From NCBI RefSeq assembly GCF_001659605.2, contig NC_035172.2, positions 21,621,973 to 21,685,972 of the forward strand: a DNA stretch of 64,000 nucleotides. Direction: 5' to 3'. Origin of the DNA: Manihot esculenta. Its lineage: Eukaryota > Streptophyta > Magnoliopsida > Malpighiales > Euphorbiaceae. Of the stretch, positions 9,800-20,855 are shown in pieces. The translations under genes were made by a program, and so were the position numbers. The notes below the pieces were generated by a model. The model made no database searches. It had not been told where the DNA came from and worked only from the letters and a program-made list of their open reading frames with translations. Position 1 is the stretch's first letter. Each line of letters begins with the position of its first letter.

Positions 9800-10590
9800 A
9801 TATTAATTATGGAGGAGACAACTCTTTCATATAATTATATTATTACTGTATACTAAAAGAGGCAACAATCTTACTTTAATTTTAACTTTTATTTTACGAA
9901 TTTTATTTTGACTTTCTTTTGCTCTAATAATAATGAAGTTTGATTGATTGATAGAAATCAACTATGGAGACAGCTCCTCCATACAAATTATATTATTATT
10001 ATATACAAAAAGAAATAACATTTAATTTCATCCTATTTTTATCTTTCAAATTCTATTTTCACTTATTATATTATTATTATATACAAAAAGAAATAACATT
10101 TAATTTTATCCTATTTTTATCTTTCAAATTCTATTTTCACTTATTTTTTCCTTCGGTAATTATCAAGTTTAATTGAAGTTTATGGATAGAAATCAATCAT
10201 TGGAGGCACCTCCTCCATACAGTTATATTATTATTATATATTAAAAGAGGTCATATTTTACTCTTTTTTTTTAACTTTTATTTTACAAATTTTATTTTAA
10301 TTTGTGTTTTGCTTCAATAAAATTTGAGTCTGATTGAAGTTTATGAATGAAGACAACCATGGAGACAGCTCCTCCATACAATTATATTATCATTGTATAT
10401 TAAAAGAAGCAATATCTTACTTTTTTTTAACTTTTATCTTATAAATTTTATTTTGACTTGTCTTTCTTCTTTGATAATAATTGAGTCTGATTGATTGAAG
10501 TTTATGGATAGAAGACAATCGTTGAAGCAGCTCCTCCATACAATTATGTTATTATTATATACTAAAAAAGGAAATATTTTACTCTTGTCT
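9800..10590. repeat. Degenerate tandem repeat, about five units of roughly 150-230 bp
   Basis: A recognisable unit recurs near 9810, 9962, 10192, 10352 and 10517. Each carries TGGAGACAGCTCCTCCATAC or a variant, then ATTATATTATTATTATATACT, AAAAGAGGCAA, TTTTAACTTTTATTTTAC and AGTCTGATTGAAGTTTATGGATAGAA. The second unit contains an extra inner duplication of about 75 bp (roughly 9987-10062 and 10064-10140). Apparent open frames here are only a by-product of the repetition. Confidence 0.75.
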
Positions 10591-11220
10591 TCTTCCATTT
10601 TATCCCATATGTATTAAAAAAGTTTAAATGTTTAAAAATAATATTTTTTAAAGTTTAAATTTTAGAAGTAATTTTATTTTAAATTTTAAATATTTAAAAA
10701 TAATATTTTTTAAAATTTAAATATTTTTTAAATTACAATTAAAATTAAAATATTTAATAAACAGAATATTAAAATATATATATATATAAATATATATTTT
10801 ATCATTTAATAATAATAATAATTATTATTATTATTATTATTATTATTGAAAGAATTATGATCAAACAATATTTTCATAATTTATTTTAATTAAACAAAAA
10901 AATTAACACTTTTAATTTAATTCTTGAATTGAAAAAAACACTTTTGATTACTTAATTTTTATTATGCATTAAAAATTAATTTCAATTTGAATAAAAAGAT
11001 AATTATTTATTATTATTAAGTTCAGTTGTTGAATAAATAATAGTAGTTCAATATAGCTTTACATGTATACATTATCTTTTTAATATTGATAGATAGAAAT
11101 AATTCATCTGCTCATTTTTATTTCTTGAGTTTTTTGATGAATAATGAAAATTTTATTACTTAAAAAAGATTTCTTTTTTTTTTCAAAGTGATAATTAATA
11201 ATTAATTAATTAATATTGTG
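10591..11220. repeat. AT-only low-complexity block with a palindromic ATT microsatellite
   Basis: The block includes repeated TTTAAATATTTAAAAATAATATT words at about 10630-10730 and an (AT)n run near 10775. An AATAATAATAATTATTATTATT array at about 10808-10847 is self-complementary. No coding content is seen. Confidence 0.6.
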
Positions 11221-12323
11221 TTTTTCATTTTAAGAAATCCCTATTGGTCCGATCAAAATCAAGAGAAATAAGAAAAAAGTTCAAAACTTTATAAAAATTA
11301 AAAAATAAAATGCTAAGCAAAGAGATAGCGACTTTCTCATGAAGAAGATATGATATTGCAATATGCGTATGATCCTAATAGCCCATTCCTTTAAAATATC
11401 GAATTCCAGCTCCTTCATATCTTTTCTTTCAACTGATTTTCAGCTTCCGTAGTTGCAATAAAGGATAAAAATCAAAAGATTTGAATGTGAGTATAACTTT
11501 AACGGTGGCTTTTACCTATGTTTTACCCTATTATGACTCTTTTTCTCTCCACATTTATTATACAAAATTTCATGGCTTGCAGAATGGTGATGGAGCTTTA
11601 AGAGAATTAATTTCATAATTTTGGATATCATTTAAAAAAAAAAACACTATTCTACCAATGTTATAATATAATTAAATATAAATATAATTAAATGAGAATT
11701 AATATTATTTTCTCATGTAAAATTAATTTATATTAAAAAGTAATAAAATATTATCTTATAATATATTATCTGAATTTTTAAATTTTAATTTTTTAAAAAA
11801 TTAATTAAAATTAAATATTGAATTTTTAAATAAATTAACTTTTAAAAAATGTAAACCTAGAATTTCTTTGAAACTCTAGAATAAAAAAAAAAAAGATAAT
11901 TACTCAATTACTCACTGAATATGTAGAAAATATATATTTTTTAAAATTAATTGATGGATTCAAAGAGTTTTTTTTTTTTTTTTTTTTTTCTAAATCAATA
12001 GATAAGATTCCATTAGAATAAGAGCAACTCCAAGGCCCGAAAATACAATAGTTCAAGTAACAGTGCCATTAATAGTATTATTTAGCAAATGATTATTGAT
12101 GTAATATAAGTTTGATAATAAAAATCTAAATTATTTTGATTTTTTCAATTATAACTTAATTTTAAAATTATTTTAATTACAATTACTAGTCAAATTAGTA
12201 TTTTACTTAATTCAATAAAAAAATTATTTTATTTTTCGAAATCAATATTTATTTTGTTAGTATAATAAAATAAAATATCCTCTTTGTACATTACTTTTAA
12301 AATATATTTATAAAACCTTAAGA
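11221..12323. other. Unassigned AT-rich sequence upstream of CACTA-2
   Basis: A less AT-rich patch at about 11330-11610 carries TTTCAG- and TTGCAG-type acceptor-like words but gives no recognisable protein. A T22 run lies near 11966. It ends at the TSD AGA (12321-12323) of CACTA-2. Confidence 0.4.
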
Positions 12324-12640
12324 CACTACAAGAATCTTTATAATCACTAACGGATTTCACTAACGGAATTCAGTCCATTAATAATATTAATGGACCTTGT
12401 TACGGATATTAGAATACTTGTTTTTTACAAACAGATGAATGGAGACGTTAGTGTTTCCATTAGTGACCAGTATGATTACTGACAGAAATTTGTTTCCATT
12501 AATGATCCGTTAGTGATATACTAATAGATTTTTTTCCGTTAGAAAACCGTTGATGGAGAAATTATTTTTAAATCTTATATTTTTCACTAACGGACATAAT
12601 TTTCCGTTAGTGATTATTAAACTTACGACCCAGTTACGAA
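12324..12640. repeat. CACTA-2 left terminal and subterminal repeats
   Basis: The terminus CACTACAAGAA is followed by about a dozen copies of CACTAACGGA, CCGTTAGTGA or close variants in both orientations. These are probable transposase-binding sites and match the set at the right end (18380-18752). Confidence 0.9.
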
Positions 12641-13510
12641 TTTCATCCCTAACTCATAATCCCAATTTCGCAAATCAAAATCCCTAATCCTTATGCGAAC
12701 TCTCCCCGACACACTGTTTGCCATCGCCTGTAGCCATCGCCTATAAACCATTGACTGTAGCCAACTCGCCTGTAAGCATTCGCGTGTACACTGCTAGACA
12801 CTTTCTTCTTCCTCACTGGTCACGCTTCAGGAGCCAAACGCCTGAGCTACAGTTACACGAGTGGATAAAGAATTATATTGTGACAAGTTCTTCTGAGATT
12901 TTCAGGTAATTCATCTTGTAAATTCTTTATGAATGTAAGTTTCAATATCATTAATCATATGTTAGCTAGCCCCAGAGGTTAGAATTAATACTGCTGAAAA
13001 GATGTAGGTTGAGCATGAGTATATAATTGATGGAGTTCTCTTTGTAGTGAGTAGAAAGTCATCAGTTCAGACTGCTTTATGCATTGTCATGTTAACTTAG
13101 TCTTGAAGCACATTGAACATGCTTGGTTTGGTTTTGCATGCCAATAGGAAAAAAGTGTGGTTGCTTTCATACATTTGAAATGAGATTGGCTTTTGTCTTA
13201 AATTCTATCATTTCTATTATGGAATAATCTTTCTTTGCTTTCTTTTGCCTAAATTGCCCTATGGAAAACTTTGCCCGTCGTCTGCTTACTGTTATGTGGA
13301 CTATGGTTAGGAGCATTTTGGCTTTTTAGTGTTGTTATTAAATGTTAGGCTCTATATAAAAGTTACATCTTTCGGGTAACTAGATTGGAGAAGAATATTG
13401 GAACACCACCTTTGTCATGCACCAAACCAATCATAAAAACTAACTACTAAATCCACATCACTACTAGTTTAAAAAATAAAATTTCATTAAATTTTTGTAA
13501 TTTCATTATC
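12641..13510 (+). other. CACTA-2 leader region: non-coding exon-like patch and intron-like sequence
   Basis: A GC-richer patch at about 12690-12906 ends in GAGATTTTCAG|GTAATTC, a donor-like junction, and is followed by about 800 bases of T-rich sequence until the TTTCACACACTAG acceptor at about 13741. This fits a first exon and long intron of the transposase transcript. No conserved protein is recognised in the patch. Confidence 0.4.
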
Positions 13511-13692
13511 CAGTGCACCTGCTGGTGCACTTACCGAGTGCACCAACAGATGCATTATGCAGTGCATCCACTGGTGCACTTGCCGAGTGTACCAGCAGGT
13601 GCATTATGCAGTGCACCTGCTGGTGCACTCGGCAAGTGCACCAGCAGGTGCATTATCTAGTGCTCCTGCTGGTGCACTCGGCAAAATGCTCA
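13511..13692. repeat. 49-bp hairpin-forming tandem array in CACTA-2
   Basis: Units begin at 13511, 13560, 13609 and 13658, a strict 49-bp period with about 3.7 units. Each unit is itself an inverted repeat: AGTGCACCTGCTGGTGCACT, a short CGGCA/TGCCG part, then AGTGCACCAGCAGGTGCATT. The array lies in the intron just before the transposase exon. The open frames through it are an artefact of the 49-bp period, not genes. Confidence 0.9.
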
Positions 13693-13740
13693 GCATGATG
13701 ATTTACTTACTAAACATTTGTAATTTCTGTTTTCACACAC

Positions 13741-14967
13741 TAGATACCTGAGAAAGTTAAAGAATAATGTCAACAATAAAGCAAGGGTTGAAGGTTTATT
13801 ATCCAATGCTTACTTGGTAGAAGAAGCAGCAGCATTTTCTGCTCATTATTTTGAAGCACATGTAATGACAAGACATCGAAAGGTTCCATGCAACTTGCCT
13901 GAATTTGTCTCCAATGATGATGTACCGGGTAAATTAAGCATATTCAAATGCACAGGTAGAACTATCAGAAAAGGAAAATCGAGATATATGACTAAAGATA
14001 AAATCCGAGCTGCTCAAACATATATTCTCTTAAATTGTCCAGAGGTGAAAACATATATTGAGTAAGTATTGTTAGTTATATTAATAGTAAAATTTCTCTT
14101 ATATTGTACATCATGGTAAAACACTACTTGTTAATTTATATTTATAGCATATATGTAGAGCGAGTAAAGTCGGCATAATCAAATATCACAGATGCAGTTG
14201 TTGATGAAAAACTGGAGAGAGAGTTTACCCAATGGTTTTACAAGTATGCCCATGTTTTGCAGAACAATGTAGATAATCAGTTTATACAAGATCTGTCAAA
14301 TGGACCACTAAGAAGTGTTACCACTTTTGATGGGTATTGTGTTAATGGATGTAAATTCAACACAATCAAAGAAAATTCAAGTAGTAACTTAATGAATTTT
14401 GGTGTATTTATAAAAGGAAGTAATTACAGTTCTGAAGAAAGTGACTACTATGGACAGTTGGTTGAGGTGTTGCGGTTGGAGTATCCAGGGTTACCAATTA
14501 AGCGAATTGTACTTTTCAAATATGACTGGTTTGATCCAACACCAAATACGGATACCAAGGTGCATAGAAAGTATAGAATAGTAGATGTTAATAATAAGCA
14601 ACGATTCACTAAGTACGAGCCATTTGTATTAGCCTCTCAGTCAACACAGGTCGTTTATGCTTCATTCCTGAGCAAGCGTCGTGATAAAAATAATTGGTGG
14701 GCTGTGATGAAAGTTAAAGGTAGACCCGTTGTAGAAGTAGTTGATACGTCTTCAAAGACAGATGAACGTTTTCAAAAAGATGAGATTGATTACGCAGAAG
14801 TAAATCTGAATGATGTCACTGAACAACACTGCCTGAATGATCCAAGTAGAGAAATGACTGAGATTCATGATGATGTTTCGACAGATGAAGATGAGTTTCT
14901 TAGTGACCCTGATTCTGATGCAGATATAGATGGTGATAATGAGTTCGATTCGTATGAATCAGAATAA
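13741..14967 (+). pseudogene. CACTA-2 truncated transposase (DUF4218 tail, DUF4216, acidic tail)
   Basis: The first exon (about 13741-14062) begins RYLRKLKNNVNNKARVEG, continues YLVEEAAAFSAHYFEAHV, TRHRKVPCNLPEF, GKLSIFKCTGRTIRKGKSRY, AAQTYILLNCPEVKTYIE. The second (about 14148-14967) gives EREFTQWFYKY, FIQDLSNGPL, YCVNGCKFNT, DYYGQLVEVLRLEYPGLPIK, LFKYDWFDPTPN and FVLASQSTQVVY, and ends with an acidic DEDEFLSDPDSDADIDGDNE tail. The exon set matches CACTA-1 minus strand 1816-498. The catalytic region upstream of RYLRKLK is absent. One TAA lies near 14177. The DUF4216 part is open for 236 codons, so this half could still be expressed. Confidence 0.88.
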
Positions 14968-15885
14968 ATTAATTTATATTCTAAATCAGTTTGGAGTTAT
15001 ATATTTCCATTATTTCTCTGTAAGTAACTTACTATGTCTGCACATTTTTTATTTAATGTTAATGAACTTTATATTATTTTTTGCATTGACTATTTTTTTT
15101 TCATAGATGAGGGGACGTGAAGGTTTAAGAAGCCCAGAGGACCGGTTCGACTTCCTGCTCATACAAGTTAAGAGGAGGTGATTGCAGTTGACGTAGCAGA
15201 GCATGAGCCGTAGTTACCACGGATATCGACGGGACTTGGTGATACGGAGCTTCAGATATGGGTACCACTTGCATCCGGAGTATAGCCATGTCATAGTGAT
15301 CGATCATGTCAACCAGTTCCACCATGTACCGATGCATTGCCTCCCCGTCCCCTTCCAGCTCCTCACCATCACACTATAGCTCCTCACCATCCCACTCCAG
15401 CTCCACGACCTTCGATATCACATTCACATTCATCTCATCCTGCATCCTCTTCTGCTACTGCATCAGCTAGAGGGGCAGGATCTGCATCAGTCTCTACTCC
15501 AGCATCTACGGGTTCGACCACTGCTATAGGCGACACACAGTCATTCCGACAGACCATTTCACTCATTAATAACAAGTAAGAGTTAGTTATTTCTTAATTA
15601 CCATTAATTTAAATGTTTCCCTACACTAACTCATTGTTGTTCATGTAGTTTACATCCATCGGAGTTATGCAGTCGCAGCATCACTCTGATAATAAAAGAA
15701 AGATTGGTCGCGGAAGGGCACTGTTGGAAGACAGTTCCAAATGACACGAATGAGTTTTATTGGCAGAAATTCAAGGTGAACCATAATTCTTAAAGTACAT
15801 TGAGCTATAATATGAAATGATTAATTACTAACTACACATATACTTTAATCATTTTGCAGAAATACTTCCTATGGGACCAAGCAAT

Positions 15886-17770
15886 CACTACAAAAAATTT
15901 ACGTATTACCAACGGATTTTTCCGTTGGTAATCTTGTAAAAATCTGTTGGTAAACCAATTACCAACGGATTACTAATCGATTACGATCCGTTGTTAAAAA
16001 GTTCACTGGTAAATTTTTACCAACGGCTTTCAAATCCGTTAGCAATACTAACGGAATTTCCGTTACTATTACTAACGGATTTTAAATACGTTAGTAAATT
16101 GAGAAAAAAATAATTTACTCATAGATTTAAATCCGTTGATAAATCCATTAGTAAATTAGCAACGGATTGAAATCTGTTAGTAAATCTATTAAAAATTTAA
16201 ATAATTTTAAAATAATTATTATTTCGACTAAATAATAAATTTTATTATTAATATTATTTTTTATTAATTTAATAAAATTTAAAATTATATTATTATTATT
16301 ACTAAATTTGTAATTTATATCCAATTTTTATTAGAAATATATAGAAAGTGGAAATAAGAGAAGAGTAAATGTGAGAAAATGATAAAAAAAGAAAGAAAAA
16401 AAAAGAAAAGAAAAAATAATAGAAAAATAAAAATTATGAAAAAGAAGGAAGAATGAGAGTAGAGTTAAAAGATTATTAGAAAAATGAGGGAAAAAAAAAG
16501 AAAAAATGATTAGAGAAGAAAATAAATGAAGAGAAAATAATAGAAAAAATATGGATAGAAAGTAAATGATAGAGGAAAATAATATGAGAGGAAATAATAT
16601 GAATGATAATTATAGAGAAAATGAAGAATAAGAGAAGAAAGAGAAGAAAATAATGGGAAAGAAAATGGAGAAAGTGAAAGGAAAATTATGGAGGAAAATA
16701 AAGAAAATAATAGAAGAGGGAAGAGAATGAGATAAAAAAAAAAAGGATAAGAGATAAAAGGAAAATAATAGAAAAAATGAGATGAAAAAAATGAGATAAT
16801 TATAGAGAAAATGAAGAATAAGAGAAGGGAAGAAAATAATGGGAAAGAAAATGGAGAAAGCGAAAGGAAAATTATGGAGGAAAATAAAAAAAATAATAGA
16901 AGAGGGAAGAGAATAAGATAAAAAAGGATAAGAGATGAAAGACAAATCATAAAAAAAAAAAAAGAGAAGAAAAAAATGAAATAAGAAAGTGAAATGAAAG
17001 AAAGTAATAGAAAAAGAAAGAAAATGAGAGAAAGGGAAAGAAAGTGAAAGAAATAAAAATGATAAAATGAATGAATGATAAAAGGAGAAGAGATGATATT
17101 ATATTTATAAATACGGATTACTAACAGATTTAGTAACGGATTTAAATCCGTTACTAAATTTTGAAAATAAAAGCGGGCTTTTTTTTCTCCAAGAATTACT
17201 AACGGATTTCAAATCCGCTAGTAATTCCGTCGATAATAAAAAAATATCGATTTTTAAAAAATGAATGCCAAAATTTTACGAGGGATCTCAATTTAAATTT
17301 ACAAACGAATTTACTAATGGATGACATCCGTTAGAAAATTCAACATTTTTTTTCTCACTAATTAAATGATAAAATTTAATAACGGATTTTCAAATCCGTT
17401 AATATTTTTTTGAACACATTACTAATGGATTTTAATTCCGTTAGTAATTTAAACACTTTTTAAAATTTACTAACGGATTAAAATCCGTTAGTGAATTATC
17501 AATGGATTTACTAATGGATTTTAAGTTCGTTAGTAAATTTTAATACTACTTATTTTATAAATTTATAAATTACCAACGGATTTTAAAATCCGTCAGTAAT
17601 ACTAATAGATTACCAACGAATTTCAAATTCGTTGGTAAATTTTTACACAAAATTTTTTACATTAAAATTTACTAATGGATTTCAAATCCGTTAGTAAATC
17701 CGTTATTATTACTAACGGATTTTAAATCCGTTATTACAATCCGTTAGTAAATTGTAACTTTTTTGTAGTG
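15886..17770. mobile_element. CACTA-3, nested non-autonomous foldback CACTA
   Basis: The left end CACTACAAAAAATTTACG and right end AACTTTTTTGTAGTG are inverted. The TSD AAT occurs at 15883-15885 and 17771-17773. The element is 1885 bp with no coding capacity. Dense TACTAACGGATTT/AAATCCGTTAGTA palindromes occupy both flanks (15900-16190 and 17110-17760), and a purine-rich core lies between. Its subterminal word ACTAACGGA is shared with the host element CACTA-2, so both probably respond to the same transposase. It interrupts the second ORF of CACTA-2 between WDQAI and ILVKIAWQ. Confidence 0.93.
16360..17100. repeat. Purine-rich (GA/AAAT) core of CACTA-3 with a 190-bp duplication
   Basis: About 740 bases consist almost only of A and G with scattered T on the plus strand. 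A block starting TATAGAGAAAATGAAGAATA recurs at 16611 and 16801, a 190-bp period, with the same internal words (ATGGGAAAGAAAATGGAGAAAG). Long minus-strand frames rich in Phe, Leu and Ser arise only from the skew. Confidence 0.85.
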
Positions 17771-18130
17771 AATTGACATCTTGGTCAAAATTGCATGGCA
17801 GAAAAAAGCTGCTGAGAGATACAGGAGCCTTATGTGTGAAATAAGGAAAGGAAAGACGAAGAATCTAGCTACACCAGATTCTATTTTGAGGAAGTGGTCG
17901 GCTAGAGACAGAGAATGGTCGACTTAACACAGTGGTGGAGGAGTTGCAGGCATTTATGCATAGGATGATGGCACAACAGGGTGTTGAAACATCCACTTAG
18001 ATATCTGCTCCTAGGGCACCTCCAGCTCTGTCTCCACAACAGCAGCATGATGATGCCCCCTGTCATTGGTGATCATCATACAGACAGTGATAATGATACA
18101 GATGATGAGCTTGCTAGTTTAGTTTAGTAT

Positions 18131-18379
18131 GTATCTTTTGTTCTGACCAGTTGGTAATTTTATTTTTAATTTATAATCATTGTACAAAATTAGTATATGT
18201 AATATAATTATGAAATCTTTATGTTTTAAATATATTTTAATGATTAATTTGATTTTTTACGTATATAGTTTAATAATGTACAGGATGATGATGGATGTAT
18301 ATGAATGTACAGGGTACAGGTATAGGGGTGTATTTGATAATGTTTGAAAATATAGGGATGATTTTGTAATTTTATGATT
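18131..18379. other. CACTA-2 3' region, no gene
   Basis: AT-rich sequence between the end of the second ORF and the right subterminal repeats. Nothing beyond probable 3' untranslated sequence is seen. Confidence 0.4.
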
Positions 18380-18752
18380 TACCAACGGAATTTTCGTTGG
18401 TATTACAAACGGATCCATGTCTGTCGTAAAGGAAAACAACACCATTTTATATGCACTAACGGATTACTAACACAAATTCCATTAGTAATACTAACGGAAA
18501 TTGCAGTCCGTTAGTGAAGCATATGTAAAGAAATCTATTCAAATACTAATGGAGTGACACCAACGGATAAATCTGTTGGTGATCCGTTAGTAACACTAAC
18601 GGAGTGAAAATCCATTAATGAATAATTTACCAATGAGGTTTTTTACAATGGAATTAATCCCTCACAGATCCGTTAGTAAAATATTTTACTAACGGAATAT
18701 CATTGTTTACTAACGGAAATTTTCGTTAGTATTTTTAAAAATTCTTGTAGTG
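18380..18752. repeat. CACTA-2 right subterminal and terminal repeats
   Basis: Repeated ACCAACGGA, ACTAACGGA and TCCGTTAGT words in both orientations end in AAATTCTTGTAGTG at 18752, immediately followed by the TSD AGA. Confidence 0.9.
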
Positions 18753-18821
18753 AGAGAATATTTGAAATTTTACTTATCAAATTAAAAATTTATATGAAAA
18801 ATGCTAATAATAAAAAGAGAA

Positions 18822-19200
18822 ATTAACTATTTAGACTTCATGGTATGAAAAAATTTACTAGTTAATCCCTTTATTTTAAAAAATGTATTAAAACGTCTAT
18901 AACATTTTAAAAAATCTACTAATTATTTCTTCTATTAATTTTAACCGTTAAGTATAATAAAAAAACTCTAAAATACCCTTAATATGAAGGAACTAATTAA
19001 TAGACTTTTTAAAAATCTGAGAGACTAACTAATGAATTTTTCAAAACTATAATAATTAACAATAAAATACTTAACGGCTAAAATTAAAGGAAATACTAAT
19101 TAGTAGACTTTTTTTAAACGTTAAAGATATTTGAATGTATTTTTTAAAATAGAAGAACTAACTAGTGAATTTTAACATATTATAGTAACTAAGTAATAAT
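18822..19200. mobile_element. Foldback MITE-like element with arms of about 130 bp
   Basis: The left arm (about 18822-18957: TTTACTAGTTAATCCC, ATTTTAAAAAATGTATT, AATCTACTAATTATTTC, ATTTTAACCGTTAAG) is matched in inverse order by the right arm (about 19070-19200: CTTAACGGCTAAAATTAAAG, ACTAATTAGTAGA, AATGTATTTTTTAAAATAG, ACTAACTAGTGAATTTTA). No coding content is present. The exact ends and TSD could not be fixed by eye, and the superfamily is not assigned. Confidence 0.65.
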
Positions 19201-19821
19201 TTTTTCTAATAAAAATAATAATATTTTAATTTGTAACCTGTTGAATAACCGATATATACTTTGATGTATATAAATATATATCATTGCATATTGAAAGAGA
19301 GAGTGAGGAGGACAGAGAATCGGACCTGCAGAAAGTAGATAAGAAATTATAAATGTTTCATTTTTCTTATCATCTAAATGTTTCATACATTAATTTAATA
19401 CAAATGTTTCATTTTTCATATAATCTACTAAGACACTTATTCCAAATTCGACTTCGAACCGACTGATTAGACAATAAGGAACTTCTAAAACCATCAAATC
19501 TTTTATACTAAATACTTTGCATCACCTGCAAAATTGATGAGTTTGGAGGGATGAGTTTCTAGTAAAAAGCTTCGCGAGTTGGCATTTATAGTATACATCA
19601 TGTAACAAATAAATAAATAAGTGAGCTGAAAGAATCCTCAATAAGGAAGAATGAATATTCAATTTGAATTTTAAAACAAGTAGAATAAATTTTTAAAATA
19701 ATTCCAAGATGCTATGCAATAATACAACTCTACAAAAAAAAAAAATCAAATTATACCCTTACTAATCCCCAATTAATCCTCACATATTATATCCATATAC
19801 TCTTTCATATCAGTATCTGAT

Positions 19822-19856
<35 letters not shown>

Positions 19857-19914
19857 CTATATATGCCAAGCATACAAACATGTATTAAGATCCATATCAA
19901 TAACAATCATTAAG
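19201..19914. other. Unassigned AT-rich sequence with an ATT microsatellite
   Basis: The stretch contains three AAATGTTTCATTTTTC words at about 19345-19420 and a (TTA)n microsatellite at about 19825-19855. No coding homology is seen. Confidence 0.45.
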
Positions 19915-20627
19915 ACAATAATCTACGATTACAATCTCTCGGGGTGATTTAGCCAAGGATGTTCTGCCATCACCTTCGAATGACTGATCAAAGATAAAGG
20001 TGAAGTTTAAGAAAGAAGAAATTGGGGAGGATGGATAACTATGGCAATCTTTTAGAGATAAGTATTTGAAAGAATGCATGAAGGTGTGGACATGCGTGAA
20101 GATATTAATGATGAGAGTATGGTAGGTTGAAATAGGAGCGAGGACATCAAGGGTATTATTGATGACATTGATTTCACAGTGGATTTGTCTAGTAATATCC
20201 CTAGTATCAAACTGTATGTTTGTGCCTGTAACATCTTTCTAGTGTGTGAAAGAATGTAGTGGTGGTCTAGCTGGTAGGCAGAATGATTGGCTACAAAGTG
20301 TTATGTGCTAGAATCTAGTCCTTGTGGAGATCGATTGGTGAATATAAGGTGATCGACTTAAGTAATGAATTATTTTTAGTTAAATTCAATTTTAGGGACG
20401 AGTATGAGAGGGTTATGCTAGAGGGTCCTTACCCTCTAGTCAATCTATGGGCCTTACCTAATTGTCTAGCCATAGAGTCCTACCTTTAAAACTTTAAATA
20501 TGCATAATTCTTTTGTGGTTGTTTGAGTTAAGCTTCCAAAGAAGCCTATTCATCTATGCCATAAAAGACTCTTAAAGGTGATTACTGTTAAGTTTCAAAT
20601 AAGAGTAAGAAAGGAAATAAAGGAATC
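19915..20627 (+). pseudogene. LINE (L1-type) ORF1 fragment with DUF4283-like domain
   Basis: Plus-strand readings give GRMIGYKVLC-like words near 20270-20310, then IGEYKVIDLSNELFLVKFNF and RDEYERVMLEGPYPLVNLW, matching the DUF4283 pattern of plant LINE ORF1 proteins (IDLxxxxFLVxFxxxxDYxxVLxxGPW). Lysine-rich IKVKFKKEEIGEDG upstream (near 20000) fits the ORF1 N-terminus, and KLPKKPIHLCHK near 20550 fits the following segment. Stops and frameshifts are frequent. The fragment ends where the minus-strand Copia-D LTR begins. Confidence 0.6.
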
Positions 20628-20829
20628 TGATAGTTCTTTTCATATATATTATGAACAGGTACAACACACATTTATATACTAAAGCTAGCTAAGGATAAGC
20701 AAAAGAAGTTACAAGAGATAAGATAAGGATAATATTAAGAAGTCACATGATAATATGATACAACCAAAATTGAATAACTATAGCAGATAGATAGGGATCA
20801 CTTGGTAACCGAATTGATATTCTCTAACA
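20628..20829 (-). repeat. Copia-D 3' LTR
   Basis: On the minus strand it begins TGTTAGAGAATATC at 20829 and ends ...AACTATCA at 20628, about 202 bp. It is preceded by a purine-rich tract (GGGAGAGAAGAGG, plus-strand 20830-20843) that serves as polypurine tract. A TATATAAATG-like promoter word is visible on the minus strand. The 5' LTR partner is not in the window. Confidence 0.75.
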
Positions 20830-20855
20830 CCTCTTCTCTCCCAATGGCAAAAGAA

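Larger units (their letters stand above)
15107..18130 (+). pseudogene. CACTA-2 second ORF (Transposase_24/TnpA-like), split by CACTA-3
   Basis: The frame starts ATG at 15107 after TTTCATAG (MRGREGLRSPEDRFDFL, stop). It continues in another frame at 15337-15579 as a Pro/Ser/Ala-rich segment ending FRQTISLINNK. The exon at 15650-15775 reads HPSELCSRSITLIIKERL then TVPNDTNEFYWQKFK, and 15861-15885 reads KYFLWDQAI. After CACTA-3 the sense resumes at 17774 with ILVKIAWQKKAAERYRSL and EIRKGKTKN, then LRKWSARDREWST. A last exon-like stretch reads VVEELQAFMHRMMAQQG. This is the pattern of the second protein of plant CACTA elements, thought to bind subterminal repeats. Frameshifts, stops and the insertion make it a pseudogene. 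Confidence 0.75.
12324..18752 (+). mobile_element. CACTA-2, complete En/Spm-type element with nested CACTA-3
   Basis: The left end is CACTACAAGAATCTTTA and the right end TAAAAATTCTTGTAGTG, forming matching terminal inverted repeats. The 3-bp TSD AGA is present at 12321-12323 and 18753-18755. Subterminal arrays of ACTAACGGA/TCCGTTAGT line both ends. Inside are a shortened transposase gene (DUF4218 tail and DUF4216, 13741-14967) and a second ORF (15107-18130). The whole catalytic TNP2 core present in CACTA-1 is missing, so it is a non-autonomous deletion derivative. Without the nested 1885-bp element and its TSD, the length is about 4.5 kb. Confidence 0.95.

Noticed and set aside
9964..10176. 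ORF with a repeated YYYYIQKEITFNFILF motif
   Set aside because: It reflects an inner duplication of AT-rich tandem repeat sequence, not a protein family.
13511..13692. CRISPR-like regular array
   Set aside because: The 49-bp units are near-identical along their full length with no unique spacers, and the surroundings are a plant CACTA transposon.
16510..16950. Minus-strand frames encoding Phe/Leu/Ser-rich membrane-like proteins
   Set aside because: They arise from the purine-skewed low-complexity core of CACTA-3. There is no conserved domain and the frames follow the 190-bp duplication.
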